From: UBA11740 sp049273695
GTDB taxonomy: Bacteria; Acidobacteriota; Blastocatellia; Pyrinomonadales; Pyrinomonadaceae
DNA: 64,000 nucleotides
Reading direction: 5' to 3'
NCBI GenBank assembly: GCA_049273695.1
Contig: JBASRE010000059.1
Span: forward strand, 1-64,000
Made by a program: the position numbers and the translations under genes. The notes under the pieces are model-generated. The model did no database searches and was not told the origin of the DNA. It was given only the letters and a program-made list of their open reading frames with translations. This document shows, in pieces, positions 26,570-35,493 of the stretch (position 1 is the first letter of the stretch; each line of letters opens with the position of its first letter).

Positions 26570-27088
26570 CTAGATAAACGATACCAGGAGTTCTTCCGAT
26601 GCACATGCACAAGCAACGGGTATCACGCGTACTCCGCGGACCTCTAAAGTCTTCCGCAGATTGAATACATCGCCTGCTTTAGGCGGAAACGCGCTAATCG
26701 AGCCGATCGCGACGCCACTCAGGCCGGTAAGCGTACCCTGCGGCGTCTCTACATCATAGCGCATTCCAAACCTGAGTTTGGCCGGGAAATCGTCTTTAGC
26801 GGAAGACTTGCCGGCTGTGACGAAGCTCTTGGGCTGGGCGGCATCCTTGCTGAGTCTGAACTCCACTTTGCCTCCCAGCATCTTCGACTTGCCCGTCGCC
26901 ACCCACTCTCCGACTTGAACATCAACCTGGCGCTTTTTGCTCCCGTTGGTGTAGGCATTGCCGGTGTCGATTTTCATTTTGGCTTTCATGACCAGCAATT
27001 CCGATTGATTCCCTTTTATTAACAGAAATATCGGCGCTGATGTGATTTGGAATTTACCCGCTTTTGGAAAGCCTTTAGCGTTAGCCAT
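26570..27088 (-). CDS. Unknown protein, paralogue of 25509-26270
   Basis: A 172-residue soluble product. AAGGAG lies 11 bases before the ATG. The shared domain runs about residues 30-120 (MKIDTGNAYTNGSKKRQVDV, KDDFPAKLRFGMRYDVETP). The C-terminus (VRVIPVACACASEELLVSF) differs from the neighbour. No signal peptide, membrane segment or known motif. Probably one transcript with the downstream paralogue. Confidence 0.65.
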   Translation of the reverse strand: MANAKGFPKAGKFQITSAPIFLLIKGNQSELLVMKAKMKIDTGNAYTNGSKKRQVDVQVGEWVATGKSKMLGGKVEFRLSKDAAQPKSFVTAGKSSAKDDFPAKLRFGMRYDVETPQGTLTGLSGVAIGSISAFPPKAGDVFNLRKTLEVRGVRVIPVACACASEELLVSFI

Positions 27089-27463
27089 CTGTTTCTGTGC
27101 TCCTTTGGTTTAATTCCTTGAAGACGAATAACACGAGGTGAGGAATCGCGGGCTTGCGAATGGGAACTCACTTCATCGTATGATGGTTTCCAATCTTCGC
27201 CGCGATGTTGCTTGCACCAGTTGAAGCACCTTCCTGACGTGAAATTCTCTCGAAGTGCGTCCAAAGCTAACACAAAAGGAGTATGCCTAACTTCTTCAGG
27301 ATTGCTCTTTTGAAGTATGCCGCTGACTCGGGTAACGAAACTGAGAGTGTTGTGCCCGGTTCCAGCCTACTTACTGGGCCAAATTACCTTTTTCAATTGA
27401 TTCACGAGGTGGAAACACTAGGCCCAAAACTGCCGCCCTTCCTTCTTTCAAATTGCGCCTTAT
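27089..27463. other. 375-bp gap, no gene seen
   Basis: It separates the end of the AraC gene from the start of the 172-residue gene. It should hold the promoter for the paralogue pair. No clear -35/-10 pair or terminator stood out, and a plus-strand 62-codon frame has no usable ribosome site. Confidence 0.4.
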
Positions 27464-28291
27464 TCACCTGACGTTCGGGAATAAATCGCTATTTAATGTT
27501 GCGAGCAGGAACGGTAGAGAAATAAGAATCGGCGGATCGGTGCTCTGCATTGGTCGTAGCCTCATTTCTACGGAAGTGGCCGATCGACCCGCGTGCACTG
27601 TCACCGGCCGGCTTCCCGCCGCCACCAGCAGCGACGAAGAATTCGGCACGAGAAAAGCGAGCGGATTATTTGTTTGCGGAAAGGCCGCGGCGAAAAGAAA
27701 GTGTTTACCATCAGTTACCGGGCCAATGTGAAATGGGCCGGCTGAGGTCAAAACCGTTCCGCCACTGGGATAACTTTGGGGTATTGACGTGGCAAAGCAT
27801 CCCAGGAAGACTATTCCTTCAAAACCACTCGGCGTTATGAGTTGTCCGGTAACGCATTTCCCGGGCGAGAAAAAATCTGGATCGGCGCTACACCACGTTT
27901 CCAGAAGAGAGCTGTTAAATCTTCCTGCCAGTTCGCGAAAACTGCGCGGCGAGAGCCCTACCAACTCCGTAAACCGCGAAGTAAAGGTACCGATGCTGTT
28001 GTAACCAACTTCATAACAAATGTCGGTCACGCTCAGCGAAGTTGTCAGGAGAAGCCGTTTGGCTGCCTCAATCCGCAGGGCGTAGAGAAATTGAACCGCG
28101 GGTATGCCGGTAGTCTGGTGGAAGATGCGATCAAAATGAAAAGGACTAAGACAAGCGATCCGCGCCATCTCTGAAAGAGAAAACGGATCGGCCAGATGGG
28201 CACGCATTTCCAGAATGACGCGCTCGACCGCCTGACGATGCGAGGCGCTGGTGTTGCGCTCGCTGAGTGAAAGATTGGCTTCCGTCTGCAT
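27464..28291 (-). CDS. AraC-family transcriptional regulator
   Basis: A 275-residue DNA-binding protein. The double helix-turn-helix lies at the N-terminus (about residues 20-120), with the AraC signature LSPFHFDRIFHQTTGIPAVQFLYALRIEAAKRLL, then VTDICYEVGYNSIGTFTSRFTELVGLSPRSFR. The remaining 150 residues form an unclassified C-terminal sensory part. It follows the thioesterase gene by 67 bases on the same strand, so it may be the last gene of the enediyne-type operon and its regulator. Targets are unknown. Confidence 0.88.
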   Translation of the reverse strand: MQTEANLSLSERNTSASHRQAVERVILEMRAHLADPFSLSEMARIACLSPFHFDRIFHQTTGIPAVQFLYALRIEAAKRLLLTTSLSVTDICYEVGYNSIGTFTSRFTELVGLSPRSFRELAGRFNSSLLETWCSADPDFFSPGKCVTGQLITPSGFEGIVFLGCFATSIPQSYPSGGTVLTSAGPFHIGPVTDGKHFLFAAAFPQTNNPLAFLVPNSSSLLVAAGSRPVTVHAGRSATSVEMRLRPMQSTDPPILISLPFLLATLNSDLFPNVR

Positions 28292-28358
28292 ATTAAAGGT
28301 CCGAAGTTAGAGTGTTGTTCTGGTTCTAAATCTCTCGCGTGAACGGCTGCGTCGGGAA

Positions 28359-28799
28359 TCACCCCAAGTCAGATCCGGTTTCCAGAAACGGCTCCAAAGC
28401 TTCACGCAAGACCGGAGGGATAGGAACTGGCGATGTCTGGTCACGTTCTCTTTGCATGCAAGCTATTTCTTGCTCCCCGCGCGCCACCAATTCCTCAGCT
28501 GCTCCGTTCACTCGCCAGTATTCGAACCGCATCGTAATGCGGTTCTGCCTCAACGCTCCCAAACGCATGCGAATAATGATCTCGTCAAATGCCGACAGTT
28601 CCGCGAGGTACTCGCATGAAACATTCACCGTAGCCAGAGCGAATCCCTTGTCGAACTCAGTTAAAATCCCGGGCGCGTGATCGCGCAAAAACATCTCGCG
28701 GCAATGCCCCTGCCAACGCAGGTAGTTGGTGTAATAGACATTGCCGACGAGACTGGTCTCTTCAAAACCGACACTGTGACGGTATTCGTAAGCTTGCAT
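28359..28799 (-). CDS. Enediyne-type hot-dog thioesterase
   Basis: A 146-residue 4HBT-fold thioesterase that would release the polyene from the enediyne synthase. The signature NVYYTNYLRWQGHCREMFL (about residues 20-38) is that of the enediyne TE family (CalE7, SgcE10), where the usual catalytic Asp of 4HBT enzymes is replaced. A second block, VNVSCEYLAELSAFDEI, is also typical. Its ATG overlaps the synthase stop by one base (TAATG), so the two are translationally coupled. The coupling and similarity give strong support. Confidence 0.9.
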   Translation of the reverse strand: MQAYEYRHSVGFEETSLVGNVYYTNYLRWQGHCREMFLRDHAPGILTEFDKGFALATVNVSCEYLAELSAFDEIIIRMRLGALRQNRITMRFEYWRVNGAAEELVARGEQEIACMQRERDQTSPVPIPPVLREALEPFLETGSDLG

Positions 28800-31700
28800 T
28801 AGGATCTGCCATTTGACTTGAAGGCAACGGACAAAACATCTCTGTTTTGATCACCTGAATGGACCACGTACGTAGCTAGAACCAGAGCACCTGCCGTGAA
28901 CGTCACCCAGCCTTCGGTATTGGATGAGGCCAGGCTGACTGGTACATCAGGCACTACTCCTATCTTTCTTAAGCACTCGCCTGCAGTCCACACTCTCGTG
29001 GCCGAGACCGCTACCTCCTCATTCGCGATTCTCGTCACAAGACGTGCCAACTCGTAACGTTGGTCGCCGAGTAGATCGCGCCAGACTGAAGCGGTTCGTT
29101 CCTTCACTAACTCGATGTCGCAACTGACCGATGCCCGAGCGGCAATCGCGAACGTAAAATCACCGGCATGCGAAGCAGAAACCGAGCGTCCTCCATTTAC
29201 CTCCGGCTTGCCGTCCGGCCGTCTCAGAATCTCAACCTCTTCTCCAAGCGCCATTTGAATCGCGCGATTGCTTAGCGCCCGGCGATCGGTTTCCGAGCTG
29301 CGAATCGATGCCACGGAAATCGAAGGCCCCGGCGCCAGGTCCTGTAAGCACCGTTCGATGTAGGGCGCAAGGAGTGCTTCGGCCCACGGACCCTGAACTG
29401 GCTTTTCCGCAACCGCTCGCAGGCGCAACCCCTCCCAACGTTCATAAACGCAACCGTCAGCGCCAAGCACGTCGAGGTCGTAAACAAAGTCGTTACCGTC
29501 ACGAGAGATTTCAGTTGCATGAGCAAACAACGGCCCATCTGAATCAATAGATTCCAAGGTCAGCCGGTCGATACCAACAGGCAGGATGGTCGCGTGCGGG
29601 ATGCACGCCTGGATGGCGTGAAGTGCGGCGTCACGGGCGCCGGGATCGCCGAGCACCAATTCCCCCGGAAGATAGCGGCTGAACCATTCACTGTTTCCAT
29701 CAGCGGTTATCTCGGCTATGCACTCAGTGGCCCGCAAGAGACGATAGTTGGCGAGCCGGCGAAAGCGTCCAGCCTGAAAGAGAATGTTTCCATAGAGATC
29801 CTGGTTTGGATCCAGTGACACCATAGACGTGGGAATTGGTTTGTGGCATTTCTCTGCCGCCGGTTCTTCAAAACTGCAGGTCGCCTCGAAGTGATTAACG
29901 TGAAAAGCCGTTTCTGCACTTCGAAGGACCACTTCCACAGTACTCGCTCCACGCCGCAACGCTGCCAGCCGAATCTTTAAAGGCTTCGCGGCAGGCACAA
30001 TGACAGGCTGATTGAACTTAACGTTTTCTAAGATCGGAACGTTTACTGATCCGATCACAGCCATTGCTGCTTGCGACATTGCTTCCAAGCCCATCACTGC
30101 TGGCAAGAGCCGCTCGCCTTCATAGACATGATCCTCCAGATACGGATCAGTGCTGGTGGACAGCTCAGCATCCACGACCAGCTCTATCTCGGGATAGAAG
30201 ATCTTTGGTTGCTCGAGGAACCGGTGGAAAGGCAGCTCCGGTCGTTCGATCTTGAAGGTTGGCAAATCTCGAAAACGGCTCATCACCGTTACGGCCACAG
30301 TTGGAAGAGGTTGGCGCAACAGATTGAGCAGCATTGCGACGCCCTCGGCCGGTGGGATTGGCGTGATGCCGTGGTGCGTGAGTCTATCTGCGCGACCGAG
30401 TCGTTCTCCCATTCCCTTGCCGGACCAGATCGACCATTCGATCGCCAGACAATGGCACGAAGGATGATCGCGTTTCCACGCTTCGGTTAAGGACGTCAGC
30501 CATTCGTTGGCCAATCCGTAATCCGATTCGCCCGGAAGACCAGTGCGGGCAATAATCGAACCGAACGTGACGAGAAGTCTTAGCTTCTCAGGGTCAACCG
30601 CAGCCAGCAAATTTCTGGCGCCTTGCACTTTTACAGCAAGGGTTCTGCGAAAGGCAGTCTCGTCGAGACTGCTAATCAGTTGAGGAACGTTTCTGGCGGC
30701 TCCGTGGATGATCCCGGTTATCGTGCCGAGTTCATTTTCTATTGTGCGAACCAGCTCCTTAACTTTGACGGCATCCGTGACATCGGCTGAATAGTATTTG
30801 AAGTTGACAGCGGCTGCGGTCATGCGTTGCAGGTTGGTTGAGAGCTCCTGGTCGGATTCAGGCTGAGCCAGGCCGACCAGCGCAAACCGGGCGTGGCTTT
30901 CTTCGGCCAGGGCAATCACGCACTCCGCAGTGATTCCCTTTCCACCGCCGGTTACGATGAGCAGGTCGTTATCACCTAACGGAAGTGCATTCCCCAAATT
31001 CGAGATTGGTAGTGGGCGAGCGACAGGTTGATATCGACATCCATTTTCGTCGTAGATTGCCTCGGTAAAGCCCTCGGCCGCCATGGCTTCCGCGAAAACC
31101 CACTCAACGGCCTCAGGATGCGTTCGCGGCACTGTGACGACACAAGTAGTCACGTGAGGCGCTTCCAGATGCAGTGTGCGTGCGAAGGCCGCGGCGCCTT
31201 TTCTATCCTGCACCATTACAAACTTTGCGGGCTCCCTTTTTCCCAGAATTGACCTTGCTGCTTCCAGCAATCTGCCTACAATCGCCTCGTCAGGATCGAC
31301 CGAAAGACACACGACGACTCCACGGCCTGGCGCACCTTCGAATCTATGTTCCAAAGACTCGGAGAGCGCGTCGTCGCCCAACTTAAGAATCTCCCAATGT
31401 CCGGTCTCGCTGCGCCCGTTGCGTTGGCGAAGCGTTTGTTCGACGAGTTGGATAGAAAAGGGATGCACCCACGTGTCGACGCCGGCCGGCGGTTGATCAG
31501 CTTCGGCCAACGTCTTACTGCCAAGTTGTTTTTGCTGCTCTAACGCTGCGGAAACTTCCCTGACGGTGACGTCAGCGAAATCTGTAGGAGAGAGCGGGCG
31601 AGGCAGATCCAGAATGCGCGCAGCTTCAGTGACCACCTGCCCCACGGCGATCGAGCTCAGATGGATATCGCTCAACAACCGGTCATCGGCATTTACAGCC

Positions 31701-34579
31701 GAGAGCGGGAGCTCTGCCCGCTTAGCAACAAGTTCCCGTATCAGGTCGATTACCGCCGCGCCGTCGGCTGCGAATCTCGTCTCTTCACTCTTTTCACCGG
31801 CAACCGTTTCGTCGAGTTGCGCTTGCAACTGTGATTCTTTTCCGGATCCGCGGACGGGAGGCGGGGCTGATTCACACGGATTCGAAAAGAAGCGCGGTTG
31901 CCACTCGAGCGAGAACGGACGCGTAAATCTTCCTTCAAACAACGCTCGATGATTGACGGGTTGGCCCAGCACGAACGCTGCCGCGGCAGCAGACAACAAC
32001 CCTCTCAGCGATCCGCCGCCAGCATCCAGCGCCACAACCGGCGTTTCTGTTATCTCGCGCATGATTCCGCTGAGCACGTCTCCGGGCCCAACCTCTAACC
32101 AGAGGTCCACGGCGTCCGATTCAGCGACATTTATGGCATCCATGAAATGCACGGGCGAACTGATCTGACGCTTTAGTAACTCCGTGACATTTGTTTCAGC
32201 TGAGACGGTTTGCCCGGTTACCGTGGAGACGACGCCCGGTCGCACAGGACTGAACTCTTCCCTGGACAAAAGCGCGGCAAGGGCTTCCGCGGCCGGGGCA
32301 ACAAGTGGCGAGTGAAAAGCGTGCGAAACAGGAAGTCTAACGGCGCCCAGGTCTTGCTGGTGTGCTTTCCGTAACACCGACTCCACCGCATCAGCGTTGC
32401 CGGAAATCACGGTTTGCATCGGAGAATTGAAACCGGCAATGCTGATGGGCTCGCCATTGATTAATGATAAGACTTGATCGGCCCCCGCCCCGATGCTGGC
32501 CATCGCGCCGAGAGAAGGGCTTAAATCCATCATCGCGCGCCCACGATGCCTCGCAATTCGCAGAAGCAACTCCTCATCAAACGCACCGGCCCAATGCAGA
32601 GCGTTCAACTCTCCCAGGCTATGACCCACGGCGACTTGCGCGATGATGTTGAGCCGATCCAACACTCGCGCTCCCGCCATGGAGGCAGTGACAATCGCGG
32701 GCTGTGCCGTCGATGTAGCGGCTTCGTCTTCAGAGACTTCGAGCTTCGCCCGGTCATATATCTCCTCAAGGAAGTCAAAGCGCCTGCGAAACAGTCCGCC
32801 ATCAAAACGGGACGGCGATCCTTGACCAGGAAAGAGGAATCCGATGCGGGGTCGCGTCGACGAGCTACCCAGGAAAATGCCTTGCGAGGCGTCAATGTGA
32901 ATCGTTCCGAAAGAGATCGACGAGCTTAACTGTCTTAATCGAACGGCTAGATCGGTGGGGGTTGCGGCAACAATAGCAGCTCGAAATTTCTGGTCTTCGA
33001 GTTTGCTCTCTAACTCGGCTGACAGGTCCGTGAGCTCTGCGAGAGAGAGCCTATGAGCGTAGCTCGACAAATGATCGATCCTGTGCCGCAAGTGGTCTGG
33101 ACTTTGAGCTCCGAGCAGGAAGAGTTCAGCGTCCTGAAATGAGTGACTAAGTTTGCGCCCCCGGGAACCGACTGCACTGGAAGAATTACCCTTTTCGGCT
33201 TCAATCACTACATGCACATCGATTCCACCGAAACCCATTGAGCTAACGCCCGCTTTCAACGCCCGCCGTTCTGGCCAACGCTCGGCTGATCTGAGAATCC
33301 GCAGCGCGGGAAATTCACCACTCAGTTCGGAGTGCGGCTTTTCGCATGCAGTCGCTGGCGGCAACACTGCAGCGTCAACGGCCATCACGGCTTTCATGAG
33401 TCCGGCAACTCCAGCCGCAGCTTTTGTATGTCCGATGTTGGCCTTTACCGATCCTATAGCGGCGGGCGAGGCGTGACCGTTTGCTTCGCGGCGAGCTCGG
33501 GACAGGGCTTTCAATTCAACTGCGTCACCGACAGTAGTTCCTGTGCCGTGACCTTCAAAATATGAAACCGTGTCGATGCCGAAACCTGCGCGGCGGTAGG
33601 CACGCTTCAAAGCCAAAAGCTGTCCCTCGACTTCTGGTCGCGTGATTCCACCGTTTCCATCAGACGAGATACCCCAACCTCTAATTGTTGCGTAAATCCG
33701 GAGTCGACGCTTAATGGCCTCCTCATTCCTCATCAACATCAGGAAGCCGCAGCCTTCTCCAGGCCAAAAACCATTTGACCTCACGTCATAGACTCGCATT
33801 TCATCTGTAGCAAGAGCTCCGGCAGCGGAGAAGCCTACCAGTTCAAAGGGATCGAGACTGAGGTCGACCCCACCGGCCAGGGCGACATCGATGTCGCCGA
33901 CAGTTAAAGCCGTGCAAGCATTGGCGACAGCCAGTAATGACGAGGAGCAGGCTCCATCTACTGTGTAACCACCACCTTTAAGGTCAAAGTAATTGCAGAT
34001 GCGCCCGGCGATTGTGTTCGAAAGGCCGCCGGCGAGGGAGTCTTCACCAATTGGCGGAAAGGGCCTCTTATAAGTAATTTCGAGGTTTCTCAGAAACGTT
34101 TCGCGACGTTCGACCGACCAATCCTCGTTCACCAAGTGTGATTCAATCGTTCGGCGGACGTACGGCCAGCGTAGTCGCAATGTGTTTGCTCTCGAGAACT
34201 CGCCGGTTAGAGTGTTGCCAATAAAAACTCCGGTTGATTCGCGGGGCAACCCCTCCGCTTCTTTGAAGCCAGCATCGTCGAGTGTCTGGGCGGCGACGTC
34301 TAACGCAAGCCAATGGGCCAGGTCAGCTGAACGAAATGTTTCACCGCCGACTTTGAATCGCAGTCGATCAAATTCATATCCCTCGATCACCGCCACGTTT
34401 ACCGAAGAAAGGCAATCGGTTTCGTCTCGGTCTCCGCGGTAATCTGCCAAACGGAGCCGTTCTTCAGGCATGAGTCGAAACGCGCGACGTTGGGCCAGCA
34501 CGTTCTCCCACAACTCTCTCGGAGACCGAGCGTCCGGATACCGGCAGGCCATTCCTACGATTGCAATACCTGCGCTCAT
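28799..34579 (-). CDS. Iterative type I enediyne polyketide synthase (PKSE)
   Basis: A 1926-residue synthase that builds the polyene core of an enediyne. Ketosynthase, about 1-460: Cys 211 in DGACSSS, His 344 in EGHGTGT, His 384 in NIGHTKAAAG. Acyltransferase, about 575-890: FLFPGQGSPSR, Ser 654 in GHSLGEL. Acyl carrier, about 940-1015: DIHLSSIAVG, phosphopantetheine on Ser 976. Ketoreductase, about 1200-1440: VTGGGKGITAE, Ser 1341, Tyr 1354. Dehydratase, about 1470-1720: YLEDHVYEGERLLPAVMGLE, His 1484. The C-terminal phosphopantetheinyl transferase is about 1740-1920 (SHAGDF, SCDIELV, WTAGECLRK). This domain order and size are diagnostic of PKSE. The start overlaps the UnbU stop (ATGA). Confidence 0.95.
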   Translation of the reverse strand: MSAGIAIVGMACRYPDARSPRELWENVLAQRRAFRLMPEERLRLADYRGDRDETDCLSSVNVAVIEGYEFDRLRFKVGGETFRSADLAHWLALDVAAQTLDDAGFKEAEGLPRESTGVFIGNTLTGEFSRANTLRLRWPYVRRTIESHLVNEDWSVERRETFLRNLEITYKRPFPPIGEDSLAGGLSNTIAGRICNYFDLKGGGYTVDGACSSSLLAVANACTALTVGDIDVALAGGVDLSLDPFELVGFSAAGALATDEMRVYDVRSNGFWPGEGCGFLMLMRNEEAIKRRLRIYATIRGWGISSDGNGGITRPEVEGQLLALKRAYRRAGFGIDTVSYFEGHGTGTTVGDAVELKALSRARREANGHASPAAIGSVKANIGHTKAAAGVAGLMKAVMAVDAAVLPPATACEKPHSELSGEFPALRILRSAERWPERRALKAGVSSMGFGGIDVHVVIEAEKGNSSSAVGSRGRKLSHSFQDAELFLLGAQSPDHLRHRIDHLSSYAHRLSLAELTDLSAELESKLEDQKFRAAIVAATPTDLAVRLRQLSSSISFGTIHIDASQGIFLGSSSTRPRIGFLFPGQGSPSRFDGGLFRRRFDFLEEIYDRAKLEVSEDEAATSTAQPAIVTASMAGARVLDRLNIIAQVAVGHSLGELNALHWAGAFDEELLLRIARHRGRAMMDLSPSLGAMASIGAGADQVLSLINGEPISIAGFNSPMQTVISGNADAVESVLRKAHQQDLGAVRLPVSHAFHSPLVAPAAEALAALLSREEFSPVRPGVVSTVTGQTVSAETNVTELLKRQISSPVHFMDAINVAESDAVDLWLEVGPGDVLSGIMREITETPVVALDAGGGSLRGLLSAAAAAFVLGQPVNHRALFEGRFTRPFSLEWQPRFFSNPCESAPPPVRGSGKESQLQAQLDETVAGEKSEETRFAADGAAVIDLIRELVAKRAELPLSAVNADDRLLSDIHLSSIAVGQVVTEAARILDLPRPLSPTDFADVTVREVSAALEQQKQLGSKTLAEADQPPAGVDTWVHPFSIQLVEQTLRQRNGRSETGHWEILKLGDDALSESLEHRFEGAPGRGVVVCLSVDPDEAIVGRLLEAARSILGKREPAKFVMVQDRKGAAAFARTLHLEAPHVTTCVVTVPRTHPEAVEWVFAEAMAAEGFTEAIYDENGCRYQPVARPLPISNLGNALPLGDNDLLIVTGGGKGITAECVIALAEESHARFALVGLAQPESDQELSTNLQRMTAAAVNFKYYSADVTDAVKVKELVRTIENELGTITGIIHGAARNVPQLISSLDETAFRRTLAVKVQGARNLLAAVDPEKLRLLVTFGSIIARTGLPGESDYGLANEWLTSLTEAWKRDHPSCHCLAIEWSIWSGKGMGERLGRADRLTHHGITPIPPAEGVAMLLNLLRQPLPTVAVTVMSRFRDLPTFKIERPELPFHRFLEQPKIFYPEIELVVDAELSTSTDPYLEDHVYEGERLLPAVMGLEAMSQAAMAVIGSVNVPILENVKFNQPVIVPAAKPLKIRLAALRRGASTVEVVLRSAETAFHVNHFEATCSFEEPAAEKCHKPIPTSMVSLDPNQDLYGNILFQAGRFRRLANYRLLRATECIAEITADGNSEWFSRYLPGELVLGDPGARDAALHAIQACIPHATILPVGIDRLTLESIDSDGPLFAHATEISRDGNDFVYDLDVLGADGCVYERWEGLRLRAVAEKPVQGPWAEALLAPYIERCLQDLAPGPSISVASIRSSETDRRALSNRAIQMALGEEVEILRRPDGKPEVNGGRSVSASHAGDFTFAIAARASVSCDIELVKERTASVWRDLLGDQRYELARLVTRIANEEVAVSATRVWTAGECLRKIGVVPDVPVSLASSNTEGWVTFTAGALVLATYVVHSGDQNRDVLSVAFKSNGRS

Positions 34580-35493
34580 AGTTCCGCCCGTCTAAGTACG
34601 TGAGCAGGCTCAGGGGCCGGCATATCAAGTTCCCTCGGCACGCGCCGTGCAGCTAAAACGTACAGGCCGACGCCACGTAGGGCGCATACGATAACCAGCG
34701 CAAAGAAGAGTCCAAATGCGACGTGAAAAACCATCAGGATTGCATAGGCGAAGGCGACGCTCGCTCCAAATACGACTTGATTCGATGTGCGTGTCGGTGT
34801 CGTTCCTGGATCGGTGATCATGTAGAAGGTAAACAGCAGAAAAGCCACGCCGGTCATGTACACTAACCCACCCTTCCAGGCCGTCCCGAAAAGCAAGTTC
34901 CGAATCAGCGCTTGCAGCGCGAACCCGCCTACCCAGGCAACGATGAGTGGAATCCTATGGGTGAAGCGCGCATTCAAAAATGTGCCCGTCAGGATGAAAA
35001 TGCACGGCAGTATCCAATGAGCGATTCCGCCAAGATTCTCAGTGAACTGGTAAGGAGGCGCGATGCTCACCCAGGGGAACACCAGCAAGATCGCGGCGAT
35101 TCCGAAGTTCGAAGGATTGAAGAAGTGCCTCTTGCCATTTCCAACCGGAGCGCGAAAGATCGACTTTGAGCAAATGGCGAGCGTGACGGCAAAAACTACG
35201 GGAAAGATCTGCTCGTTTGCATAAAGAAGCATCGCCACAGCGAGGCCCGTGATATGACCTGGTAGCATAAAATCGACGAGCGTCTTGAAACCCCCTTTGA
35301 ATCTGACGCTTCGCCGATTCGCCCAGGCCTCAATCACTTCCAGTCCCAGCTCCAGCGCGTAGGCTGTCCCGAGCGCGGCGAACAACTGCGCCAAGGACTG
35401 CTCAAAACCAAGAAACGCGTGTCCAGCAATAATGAGAATGCTAATCGCGACAGCAAAACGGCGCAGCGCCGCGAGTCGGAGATCTTGCTTCAT
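34576..35493 (-). CDS. UnbU-type enediyne biosynthesis membrane protein
   Basis: A 305-residue protein with about eight to nine membrane segments and the RnfD/NqrB-like signature of the UnbU family (FKGGFKTLVDFMLPGH; HFFNPSNFGIAAILLVFPW; MITDPGTTPTR). ATG 35493 is chosen because GGAGG precedes it and it overlaps the UnbV stop (ATGA); a longer frame to 35553 is not needed. UnbU is one of the three unknown proteins conserved next to enediyne synthases. Its chemical role is not established. The family's resemblance to flavin-carrying RnfD subunits suggests a redox or flavin role, which is inference. Confidence 0.88.
   Translation of the reverse strand: MKQDLRLAALRRFAVAISILIIAGHAFLGFEQSLAQLFAALGTAYALELGLEVIEAWANRRSVRFKGGFKTLVDFMLPGHITGLAVAMLLYANEQIFPVVFAVTLAICSKSIFRAPVGNGKRHFFNPSNFGIAAILLVFPWVSIAPPYQFTENLGGIAHWILPCIFILTGTFLNARFTHRIPLIVAWVGGFALQALIRNLLFGTAWKGGLVYMTGVAFLLFTFYMITDPGTTPTRTSNQVVFGASVAFAYAILMVFHVAFGLFFALVIVCALRGVGLYVLAARRVPRELDMPAPEPAHVLRRAEL

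Noticed and set aside
27283..27471. 62-codon plus-strand frame
   Set aside because: The AAAGGAG lies only one base before the ATG, and the product resembles nothing.
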